From: an uncultured Eubacterium sp. | GTDB lineage: Bacteria > Bacillota > Clostridia > Peptostreptococcales > Anaerovoracaceae | DNA: 6,280 nt | Direction: 5' to 3' | NCBI GenBank assembly: GCA_937966095.1 | Contig: CALCKF010000024.1 | Location: 1 to 6,280 of the forward strand | Shown here: piece by piece, positions 1 to 5,243 of the stretch | Numbering within the stretch: position 1 is the stretch's first letter | How the letters are laid out: each line of letters opens with the position of its first letter | Made by a program: the position numbers and the translations under genes | The notes under the pieces: generated by a model | The model's input: the letters and a program-made list of their open reading frames with translations, nothing else | The model's database searches: none | Told to the model about the DNA's origin: nothing

Positions 1-490
1 TGAACCCTCCGCTGCCAGGTTCCCACAGCATCCTGCCCTTGCACACTTCATCGGAAAAGGCATAATTTCTCAGCGCTTCCGGATCTGTAACCTTATCTCC
101 CCATTTCCATTCCCAGTCTTCAACAGGAACATCATGCATCCCCGATATATGGCTGAGCAGCTGATACACCCTTACTTCTCTGCTTCTGGGATCTTCCATT
201 TTTAAAAACGGGATCAGATCCGTCATCCTGTCTTCAAGTCCTATCTTTTTTTCATCCACGAGCTTCATTATACCCATAGCTGTGAACATCTTTGAAACAG
301 AAGCACAGTGGAATATATCATCCTTATGGAGAGGAGCTTTAGTGATATAGTTTCTGTATCCTCTGGCTCCCGTAAATATTTCATCACCTTTCAGAACGCC
401 TACAGCGACTCCCGGCACATCATAAAATTCGGTGACCGTGTCCAGAAAACTTTCACATATCTCATTCAGATTTTTTTTATCATTTGTCAT
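1..490 (-). CDS. Serine hydrolase, class C beta-lactamase family (N-terminal part)
   Basis: Only the first 163 residues are present; the gene runs off the left edge. Translation from ATG at 490 gives a protein of the class C beta-lactamase / penicillin-binding-protein-like fold (PF00144 type). Visible landmarks are the nucleophile motif S64-V-S-K67 in the context HCASVSKMFTA, the helix segment QLLSHISGM (110-118) that matches the LLTHTSGL signature of the family, and EPGSGGF (157-163), the start of the PGxxFxYSN region carrying the second catalytic motif. There is no signal peptide or membrane segment, so a cytoplasmic esterase- or peptidase-like enzyme is more likely than a true antibiotic-degrading beta-lactamase. 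The substrate cannot be told. The start is supported by AAGGAA about nine bases upstream and by the typical N-terminal distance to the SxxK motif; a more upstream ATG at 498 is out of frame and meets a stop after three codons. Confidence 0.88.
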   Translation of the reverse strand, partial: MTNDKKNLNEICESFLDTVTEFYDVPGVAVGVLKGDEIFTGARGYRNYITKAPLHKDDIFHCASVSKMFTAMGIMKLVDEKKIGLEDRMTDLIPFLKMEDPRSREVRVYQLLSHISGMHDVPVEDWEWKWGDKVTDPEALRNYAFSDEVCKGRMLWEPGSGGF

Positions 491-532
491 TTTATCATGT
501 TCCTTTTTTATTTTTTATAAGCACATTTATAT

Positions 533-561
533 AGTATATCATAATTTATCTGTGATTTAAA
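533..561 (-). promoter_or_regulatory. Candidate promoter of the serine hydrolase gene
   Basis: Reading the minus strand, an extended -10 element TGATATACT (TATACT at 533-538, TGA at 539-541) lies 17 bases downstream of TTTAAA (556-561), a 4/6 match to the -35 consensus. Transcription would start near 526, giving a leader of about 36 bases with the AAGGAA ribosome binding site. Called by eye only. Confidence 0.5.
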
Positions 562-563
562 AA

Positions 564-656
564 CTATAACGCAAAACTTTTGCAAAGCACCTCCATATCA
601 TAAACAAAATCACCTTTCTTAAGCATAATAATATCTTTCTTAACCATATGAGGCAT
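564..656 (-). CDS. Possible 30-residue small ORF or gene remnant, unrecognised
   Basis: On the minus strand an ATG at 656 opens a 30-codon frame (begins MPHMVKKDII, ends LCKSFAL) that stops at 564, with AGGTG five bases upstream as a possible ribosome binding site. The open frame actually continues further upstream into the antisense of the aldo/keto reductase. It resembles no family I recognise. Its codons (GTT, ATT) differ from the ATA- and CTG-rich use of the neighbours. It overlaps neither flanking coding region but lies before the serine hydrolase promoter. It could be a leader peptide, a fragment of a lost gene, or chance. Confidence 0.15.
   Translation of the reverse strand: MPHMVKKDIIMLKKGDFVYDMEVLCKSFAL
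571..583. promoter_or_regulatory. 13-bp perfect dyad, possible operator
   Basis: The sequence gcaaaa-c-ttttgc is a perfect inverted repeat with 6-base arms and a single central base. It lies about 10 bases upstream of the -35 element proposed for the serine hydrolase gene, a position suited to a dimeric regulator. It has no T tract and no room for a hairpin loop, so it is not a terminator. The role is inferred from symmetry and position only. Confidence 0.25.
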
Positions 657-676
657 TTCTGCACCTGCTTTTGCCG

Positions 677-705
677 TTGCAATCAGTGATTTTTTTAAGT
701 ATAAT
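677..705 (+). promoter_or_regulatory. Promoter of the aldo/keto reductase gene
   Basis: TTGCAA (677-682) and a perfect TATAAT (700-705) are separated by 17 bases, an ideal sigma-A arrangement. The transcript would begin near 712, about 53 bases before the ATG at 765. The perfect dyad at 734-746 then falls in the early transcribed region. Confidence 0.65.
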
Positions 706-733
706 ATTCCTATCGTAAAATTTTTATTATCAC

Positions 734-746
734 GATCACAGTGATC
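734..746. promoter_or_regulatory. 13-bp perfect dyad, possible operator for the aldo/keto reductase
   Basis: gatcac-a-gtgatc is a perfect inverted repeat of 6-base arms around one base. It sits about 20-35 bases downstream of the predicted transcription start and just before the ribosome binding site. A repressor bound here would act as a roadblock. It is too tight to form an RNA hairpin. No repressor gene is adjacent, so the binding protein is unknown. Confidence 0.35.
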
Positions 747-764
747 ATTAACCGGGAGAGAAAA

Positions 765-1895
765 ATGCAATACAGAACCTTTAAAAAGATCGATGAAAAA
801 GTATCTCTGCTGGGGATGGGCGCAATGCGCCTCCCTGAGACAGAAGACGGCAAGGTGGATGAAAAACAGTCCATAGATATAATCAGAACCGCCATAGATG
901 CAGGCGTGACATATGTGGATACAGCTTATCCATATCATAACGGACGCAGTGAACGTATCGTCGGAGAGGCATTAAAGGACGGCTACAGAGAAAAAGTACT
1001 GCTGGCTGATAAAATGCCTATATGGCTGGCAAGAGACGAAGAGCATATGAGAACCATATTTGACAAACAGCTGCAGCGTCTGGACACTGATTTCATAGAC
1101 ATGTATCTGGTCCACAATGTGGGTGTCCCTATATGGAAAAGGGCAAAGAAATTGAATCTTATGAAGTTTCTTGAAGAAAAAAAGGCAGAAGGCAGGATAA
1201 GGCATATAGGATTTTCTTTCCATGATTCATATGAATTCTTCGAGGAGGTCCTCAATGAATACCCTTGGGAATTCTGTCAGATACAGCTGAATTATATGGA
1301 TAAGAATCTCCAGGCCGGAGTGAAAGGACTCAAGCTGGCAGCTGAAAAAGGTCTCGGAGTCATCATAATGGAGCCGCTTAAAGGAGGCAGGCTTACAGAC
1401 AGTGTCCCTCCGGCTGTCCAGAAGCTCTGGGACGGATTTGAAATCAAGAGATCACCTGCAAAATGGGCATTCAAATGGCTGGCCAATAAGCCTGAAGTGA
1501 CTTTGATGCTGAGCGGGATGAGCTCACTGTCACAGCTGAAAGAGAATATAAAAATCATGTCTGCTGCTGATCTCAACGATCTGAGCAGCGATGAAAAAGC
1601 GCTTATAGATAAAGTTTCTGACGAATACAACAGACTTATAAAATATTCATGTACAGGATGCAATTACTGTATGCCATGTCCTCAAAAGCTGGAAATACCA
1701 AAGCTGCTTAGATATTTCAACGACTGGAATGCATATGATCATAACCCGTCCACTAAACTGGAATACACTACCTGGATCCCTGACGGCCGGCATGCATCAG
1801 ACTGTGTAGGATGCAAGGCATGTGAGTCCAAATGTCCGCAGCATCTTCCTATATCTTCAGCCATGAAGGAAACTGCGGAAGTCTTCGGTCTGTAA
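765..1895 (+). CDS. Aldo/keto reductase with C-terminal iron-sulfur (ferredoxin-like) domain
   Basis: A 376-residue cytoplasmic oxidoreductase. Residues 1-275 form an aldo/keto reductase barrel, a family that normally uses NAD(P)H to reduce carbonyl compounds. The expected catalytic tetrad is complete: D52 and Y57 in VDTAYPYHNGRSE, K83 in ADKMP and H117 in YLVHNVG. The C-terminal part carries two cysteine sets, C296-C299-C302-C305-P (CTGCNYCMPCP) and C347-C350-C353-C357-P (CVGCKACESKCP), typical of the 4Fe-4S-bearing branch of this family common in anaerobes, suggesting electron exchange with ferredoxin-like partners. The second set has standard ferredoxin spacing. Substrate is unknown. The start at 765 is chosen because GGGAG (754-758) lies six bases before it and the family begins MQYRxF; an in-frame GTG at 741 would add eight residues that do not resemble the family. 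The gene appears monocistronic, with its own promoter and terminator. Confidence 0.93.
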   Translation: MQYRTFKKIDEKVSLLGMGAMRLPETEDGKVDEKQSIDIIRTAIDAGVTYVDTAYPYHNGRSERIVGEALKDGYREKVLLADKMPIWLARDEEHMRTIFDKQLQRLDTDFIDMYLVHNVGVPIWKRAKKLNLMKFLEEKKAEGRIRHIGFSFHDSYEFFEEVLNEYPWEFCQIQLNYMDKNLQAGVKGLKLAAEKGLGVIIMEPLKGGRLTDSVPPAVQKLWDGFEIKRSPAKWAFKWLANKPEVTLMLSGMSSLSQLKENIKIMSAADLNDLSSDEKALIDKVSDEYNRLIKYSCTGCNYCMPCPQKLEIPKLLRYFNDWNAYDHNPSTKLEYTTWIPDGRHASDCVGCKACESKCPQHLPISSAMKETAEVFGL

Positions 1896-1922
1896 AGCGA
1901 TATTTCGGATTTATGTATATAA

Positions 1923-1956
1923 AAAATATGAGCCGTGATAACACAGCTCATATTTT
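1923..1956. terminator. Bidirectional intrinsic terminator between convergent genes
   Basis: The arms aaaatatgagc (1923-1933) and gctcatatttt (1946-1956) are perfect complements over 11 bases, and gtg/cac extends the stem after one mismatch, leaving loop ataa. The right arm runs into T-rich sequence and the left arm begins with an A run, so the hairpin can end the aldo/keto reductase transcript on the plus strand and the saccharopine dehydrogenase-like transcript on the minus strand. Confidence 0.85.
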
Positions 1957-1966
1957 ATTTATGTGT

Positions 1967-3253
1967 TTATTTTGAAATCAGATCGAGCATTGCTTTTTCA
2001 TTAAGGTGATCTGCATATTCTGAATCCATTTCTCTTATACCTGCAGGGAATTCGTATTTTGCAAGTCTTTCTACGAACGGATCTGGATCAAAGTGTTCAG
2101 GACCCCATGCTCCTGCATCGTTCCAGATGCCTTTTGCTATAAGTTCCATCATGATAACAGGACCTACCGCAGTCTGGGCAACTACTGAGTTTGTAGTATA
2201 CTTCTTGATGCACTCCTGATTGTCTGCTACCTGATAGAGGTACACGGATCTGTACATTCCGTCTTTCCAGCCTGTAACCCATGATCCTGCACAGCCTTTA
2301 CCCGTCATAGTCATAGTTGCATCTACAGGGCTAGGTATAACTTTGCATACGAAATCTCTAGGGGTGATCTCAGCATCGCCTACCTTTATCTTTGTTCTCT
2401 TGTCGGCAAGACCATACTCCTGGAGTACCAGCAGCTTTCTTCTGAATTCTGCAGGAACACCATACTTGAATGTAACTCTGTTGCAGTCGATTTCTCTAGG
2501 AACAAGAAGAACTTCTTCATGCTCTACATTTACTACTTCCACATCGCCTATTCCGCCAGGGAAATTGAATACTTCAGGCTCTGAGAAATGTTCTGTGCAG
2601 AACCAGTGTCCTTCAGGATATTCTTCGTTCTTTTCCCAGATCACAGGCGGCTGCAGACACTCTTCGATAGTTGTCCATACTGAGAAACCGAAATCCGAAT
2701 CAGTATTTCCATAGTTGTCGCCATCTCTAACATCAACTCTATCGATCTTGTCAAACAGATGCTTCTGCGCATATTTTGCAAATACGTCAGCCATTCCCGG
2801 CTCAACGCCTGAACCGCATATAGCGATTTTTCCGGAAGCTTCCCATTCCTTCTGCTTAGCAAACTGATAATCACCAAGTTTTATATTAGTCAGCTCATAT
2901 GGCTTTTCTGGATGCTCTGTACCTAATGTCATAGCACAGTCAAGATATCCGATGCCGATTTCCAGGCATGTGTCAAATATAGTTGCATTCATTCTAGGGT
3001 CACATGCATTCATAGCAAAATCGATATCATGCTTCTTTGCAACAGCCTTTATACTGTCTGCATCCATTGCGTTTATCTGTTCAGGTACAAATTTGCCCCC
3101 GCCACAGATCTCATTGGCAACTTTTTTAGCTCTTTCAAAATCATAATCAGAAACAACAACTTTCTCCGCCCAGTCAGCCTCAGCACCCTGTCTGGCAATG
3201 ATCTTCGCAGCAGATGTACCTACTCCGCCGGCTCCAATAATAAGTAATTTCAT
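1967..3253 (-). CDS. Saccharopine dehydrogenase-family oxidoreductase
   Basis: A 428-residue protein that opens with a Rossmann nucleotide-binding fold, MKLLIIGAGGVGTSAA (GxGGxG at residues 7-12). An acidic residue, D36, in VVVSDYDFERA lies at the end of the second strand and hints at NAD(H) preference. The segment CGSGVEPGMADVFAKYAQ (136-153) matches the GxGxxPG hinge seen in saccharopine dehydrogenase and carboxynorspermidine dehydrogenase relatives. Such enzymes reductively join an amino group to an alpha-keto or aldehyde partner, or the reverse. The substrate cannot be assigned: no lysine-pathway, spermidine or nspC-like gene is next to it. ATG at 3253 is preferred because GGAGG (3261-3265) lies seven bases upstream and the fold starts directly after it; an upstream in-frame TTG at 3283 is described separately. 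It lies downstream of, and on the same strand as, an AraC-type regulator, separated by a terminator and a likely promoter of its own. Confidence 0.85.
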   Translation of the reverse strand: MKLLIIGAGGVGTSAAKIIARQGAEADWAEKVVVSDYDFERAKKVANEICGGGKFVPEQINAMDADSIKAVAKKHDIDFAMNACDPRMNATIFDTCLEIGIGYLDCAMTLGTEHPEKPYELTNIKLGDYQFAKQKEWEASGKIAICGSGVEPGMADVFAKYAQKHLFDKIDRVDVRDGDNYGNTDSDFGFSVWTTIEECLQPPVIWEKNEEYPEGHWFCTEHFSEPEVFNFPGGIGDVEVVNVEHEEVLLVPREIDCNRVTFKYGVPAEFRRKLLVLQEYGLADKRTKIKVGDAEITPRDFVCKVIPSPVDATMTMTGKGCAGSWVTGWKDGMYRSVYLYQVADNQECIKKYTTNSVVAQTAVGPVIMMELIAKGIWNDAGAWGPEHFDPDPFVERLAKYEFPAGIREMDSEYADHLNEKAMLDLISK

Positions 3254-3273
3254 CGTTCTACCTCCATAATATC

Positions 3274-3308
3274 GTTTACACAATAAGTTTAACTCCTTTA
3301 TGTTTACA
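3274..3308. repeat. Spaced GTTTAA/GTTTACA repeats in the leader
   Basis: gtttaca occurs at 3274-3280 and again at 3302-3308, exactly 28 bases apart, with gtttaac at 3287-3293 between them. Near-regular direct repeats are the usual form of AraC-family half-sites, and the gene upstream encodes such a regulator. In AT-rich DNA this could also be chance. Confidence 0.25.
3281..3298 (-). promoter_or_regulatory. Second, upstream translation start signal of the saccharopine dehydrogenase-like gene
   Basis: Minus-strand AAAGGAG is followed about nine bases later by TTG (3283-3281) in frame with the gene, which would add ten residues (start MCKRYYGGRT). It is a valid-looking start, but the added residues precede the nucleotide-binding strand, where the family normally begins, and the downstream GGAGG-ATG is stronger. 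It may be a chance match or a minor start. Confidence 0.25.
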
Positions 3309-3313
3309 ATATC

Positions 3314-3342
3314 ATATTAGTCCTTTTATCAGAAAATTACAA
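3314..3342 (-). promoter_or_regulatory. Candidate promoter of the saccharopine dehydrogenase-like gene
   Basis: On the minus strand TTGTAA (3337-3342) and TAATAT (3314-3319) are spaced by 17 bases; each matches four of six consensus positions. The predicted transcript starts near 3307, leaving a leader of about 54 bases. The -10 overlaps a small dyad aatat-c-atatt (3308-3318). Its place just after the terminator of the upstream regulator gene supports independent transcription. Confidence 0.4.
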
Positions 3343-3371
3343 CAACAGCTTTGTCTTAATAAAATACAAAG

Positions 3372-3418
3372 TTGCGGTTCTGAAACGGAAAAATTTTACT
3401 TTCCGGTCAAAACCGCAA
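3372..3418 (-). terminator. Intrinsic terminator of the AraC-type regulator gene
   Basis: A long imperfect hairpin lies just beyond the regulator's stop codon. The outer arms ttgcggtt (3372-3379) and aaccgcaa (3411-3418) pair perfectly, tga/tca continues the stem, and an inner cggaaa/tttccg pairing closes around an AT-rich loop. On the minus strand it is followed by a T-rich but broken run (TTTGTATTTTATT). Confidence 0.7.
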
Positions 3419-3426
3419 TATCTGCA

Positions 3427-4962
3427 TCACACTTTATCTATAAGTATCAGTTCAGCGCCGATTCCCTTGAATATCGTTCTTATACTCAAAGCATCTGAGC
3501 TTATGTAATTACTGGTTTTTACGCTGGCTTCGGAAGTCATCCTGCTTATGAAGCTTTCCCGGAAAGGCAGGTTCTTCTGCACTCCCGTATCTCTGGCGAT
3601 CTTGGCAATAAGGTTTTCTCGCTCAAGCCTGTACCTTATTATCCTGAATTCTCCGGAAAGACCTGTGCATCTAACAAGAAACTCTATCTCTTCATCATAG
3701 TTTTTCACGATCCTCATCAGTTCTTCTTTTGCATTGATCTTTCTGAGGGTCTTCCCGATATTTTCATCAAAATTATATACCAGTATGCTGAGACTTTTAA
3801 GAGCTCCGGGATATTTACAGCTGGTGGAAACTATATAATTTTCTCCGGAATTTATAACGTTTTCTTTCAGCTCCATCATCTTCATATATGGATCTGCGAG
3901 AGTGCGATTCACTTCACGCTCCATTATTTCAGACATTATCGGCGGTTTCTTCTCAACAGCGGCATAATCATCATATATATCGATGTCTATTATCACCGGC
4001 TTGGTCTTGAATTTATCAACGTAATCTGCATAAACACCTTTTACCTGTTTTCTTATAGCCTCTTCTATCTGGGCAGGAGCTGCAAGAGTATATTTTGCTT
4101 CTATCTCTCTGCTTATTATCTTTCCGATATACTTTTTTCTATATTCCAGCGGATGCATACCGAACCACTGCTCAAAATGCTTGATATAATATCTTACTGC
4201 AGAAAATCCGGTCTCCTCGGCTATGGCGCCTATTTTCTTATTTGTCCCGAGAAGCAGGTGTTCTGATTCCTCGACTCTTATATAGCTCAGCAGATCCTGA
4301 AAGCTCAATCCTGTAGCTTCTTTTATTATATGAGAAAGATAATATATGCTGAGGTGTTCTCTGTCAGCAATCTCGCTCAGCGTAAGCTTTCTCGTATAAT
4401 TTTCATACATATAGTCGGTTATCCTGTTTAGCCGCCCTGCCAGTATCTTATTTCCTTTGTTTTTAAGTTCATTTTTAAATTTCCCGTTTTCCATGACAAA
4501 ATACTGGAAATCGGACAGCAGACATGCTATGAGGTTATGAGTACTCTCTATGACCTTATGCTCATAGCCATATCCCTTCTGCAGTATCTCCATCATTATC
4601 CTTGCCAGCAGGTTCCTCAAAACCTCAAGGCTTTCATCACTGTCATCCTCTATATCAGTGACAAAGAAATTGTTTTTGAGACTGTCATAATAGCGGGAAA
4701 AATATGTGAGATCCATCTGGAGCATCATCACCATGTTATCCTCACCTGTGTTTTCAAAACTATGCATCTCTCTGTCATTGAGTATAAAAATATCGCCCTG
4801 CTTAAGTGTATATGTATAATACCCGTTTCTTAAGATCACGCTTCCTTCCAAAACATATACGACCTCCATATCATCATGGAAATGTATAGGATATTCACTT
4901 ATATTCGCCGTTATTACATTGATGGGCAGTTCATCTTTGTAAACAATTTTTTCTTTCAACAT
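3427..4962 (-). CDS. AraC-family regulator with a GH39-like C-terminal tail
   Basis: A 511-residue cytoplasmic DNA-binding protein, much longer than the roughly 280-300 usual for AraC regulators. Residues 10-75 form a cupin-type ligand pocket with H27 and H29 (PIHFHDDMEVVYVLEG) and LKQGDIFILNDREMHSF. Residues about 177-279 are the double helix-turn-helix: LTLSEIADREHLSIYYLSHI (193-212) and KIGAIAEETGFSAVRYYIKH (243-262), ending in the typical FGMHPLEYRKKY. Residues about 285-511 are an extension. Its last 135 residues (YIVSTS, LSILVYNF, GEFRIIRYRLEREN, AELILIDKV) recall the C-terminal beta-sandwich of GH39 beta-xylosidases, which are known as fusions to AraC regulators, but the catalytic barrel is missing. 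That part is inference from remembered family patterns. The ATG has AAAGG about ten bases upstream. The next gene downstream, the saccharopine dehydrogenase-like enzyme, is its best candidate target. Confidence 0.9.
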   Translation of the reverse strand: MLKEKIVYKDELPINVITANISEYPIHFHDDMEVVYVLEGSVILRNGYYTYTLKQGDIFILNDREMHSFENTGEDNMVMMLQMDLTYFSRYYDSLKNNFFVTDIEDDSDESLEVLRNLLARIMMEILQKGYGYEHKVIESTHNLIACLLSDFQYFVMENGKFKNELKNKGNKILAGRLNRITDYMYENYTRKLTLSEIADREHLSIYYLSHIIKEATGLSFQDLLSYIRVEESEHLLLGTNKKIGAIAEETGFSAVRYYIKHFEQWFGMHPLEYRKKYIGKIISREIEAKYTLAAPAQIEEAIRKQVKGVYADYVDKFKTKPVIIDIDIYDDYAAVEKKPPIMSEIMEREVNRTLADPYMKMMELKENVINSGENYIVSTSCKYPGALKSLSILVYNFDENIGKTLRKINAKEELMRIVKNYDEEIEFLVRCTGLSGEFRIIRYRLERENLIAKIARDTGVQKNLPFRESFISRMTSEASVKTSNYISSDALSIRTIFKGIGAELILIDKV

Positions 4963-4973
4963 TTTTCTATACC

Positions 4974-4999
4974 TTTATGTGTTTTATGTTAACCTATGT
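4974..4999. repeat. Three TATGT repeats at 9-10 base spacing before the AraC-type gene
   Basis: Plus-strand tatgt recurs at 4976-4980, 4985-4989 and 4995-4999 (tttatgt, tttatgt, cctatgt), one turn of the helix apart, immediately upstream of the regulator's start codon. The first copy belongs to cctttatgt (4972-4980), which is also found at 3295-3303 before the saccharopine dehydrogenase-like gene. Part of that 9-mer is the AAAGG ribosome binding site, so some similarity is expected. Possible autoregulatory half-sites. Confidence 0.3.
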
Positions 5000-5079
5000 T
5001 CTTTTTTGACTCGACATCTTTCAACAACCTGACAACCCTAAAAATTAGGCATTTCAGAAGTTATCCACAAATTTTCATT

Positions 5080-5093
5080 AATTGTATACAATT
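5080..5093. repeat. 14-bp perfect palindrome within the DnaA-box cluster
   Basis: aattgtatacaatt is a perfect palindrome lying between the first DnaA box and the near-match box, directly touching the latter at 5094. It may be a binding site for another dimeric protein or simply AT-rich symmetry. Confidence 0.35.
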
Positions 5094-5133
5094 TTATCCA
5101 AAGATTGCTGTGGATAATTATTTTTTTGTCATC

Positions 5134-5162
5134 ATTGGAATTTCAACGTTTCTGTCTGTCAA
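5134..5162 (-). promoter_or_regulatory. Candidate promoter of the AraC-type gene
   Basis: On the minus strand a perfect TTGACA (5157-5162) is followed after 17 bases by TCCAAT (5134-5139), a 4/6 match to the -10 consensus. The start would be near 5127, giving a leader of about 165 bases that contains three of the four DnaA boxes. No better promoter was seen nearer the gene, but the -10 is weak. Confidence 0.3.
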
Positions 5163-5243
5163 GTCCTTTTTTGAGCCCTGAGTTATCCACAGGTTTGTTC
5201 GTTTTATTTTACATTTCTTAAATGCGCTGAAATTTCAATGTTT
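5139..5243 (+). repeat. Direct repeat of 13 bases flanking the last DnaA box
   Basis: aatttcaacgttt (5139-5151) and aatttcaatgttt (5231-5243) match at 12 of 13 positions, 92 bases apart, with the DnaA box at 5183-5191 between them. The second copy abuts the stop codon of the amidase gene. No function is assigned. Confidence 0.4.

Larger units (their letters stand above)
5061..5191. other. DnaA-box cluster
   Basis: Three perfect copies of the DnaA box TTATCCACA occur at 5061-5069 (+), 5109-5117 (-) and 5183-5191 (+), and an 8/9 match TTATCCAAA at 5094-5102 (+). All lie in the gap between two minus-strand genes; no other perfect copy was noticed elsewhere in the window. The surrounding DNA is AT-rich (a run of seven T at 5121-5127). 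The cluster could titrate DnaA, control the neighbouring AraC-type gene, or be part of a replication origin. No dnaA, dnaN, rpmH or plasmid rep gene is visible, so origin function is not claimed. Confidence 0.75.

Noticed and set aside
308..520. Plus-strand open frame of 70 codons
   Set aside because: It is antisense to the serine hydrolase gene, whose catalytic motifs are intact; its end is low-complexity and hydrophobic from A/T tracts, and no ribosome binding site was found.
1292..1663. Minus-strand open frame of 123 codons inside the aldo/keto reductase
   Set aside because: Antisense shadow of a gene with complete catalytic residues and cysteine motifs; the serine/leucine-rich composition is typical of reverse-strand reading.
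2343..2714. Plus-strand open frame of 123 codons
   Set aside because: Antisense of the saccharopine dehydrogenase-like gene, serine/threonine rich, with no recognisable domain.
4537..4833. Plus-strand open frame of 98 codons
   Set aside because: Antisense of the cupin and linker part of the AraC-type regulator; its HHHH stretch and hydrophobic runs are reverse-strand by-products.
5037..5049. Small dyad cctaa-aaa-ttagg
   Set aside because: Five-base arms in AT-rich DNA with no adjoining T tract or link to a promoter element; too weak to call.
5061..5191. Calling the DnaA-box cluster the chromosomal origin
   Set aside because: No dnaA, dnaN or rpmH is visible, no clear unwinding element or DnaA-trio could be pointed to, and GC skew of the genome is not available.
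5177..5207. Possible terminator around cctgagttatccacagg followed by T-rich sequence
   Set aside because: Only four base pairs can form, the loop is the DnaA box itself, and no plus-strand gene ends before it.
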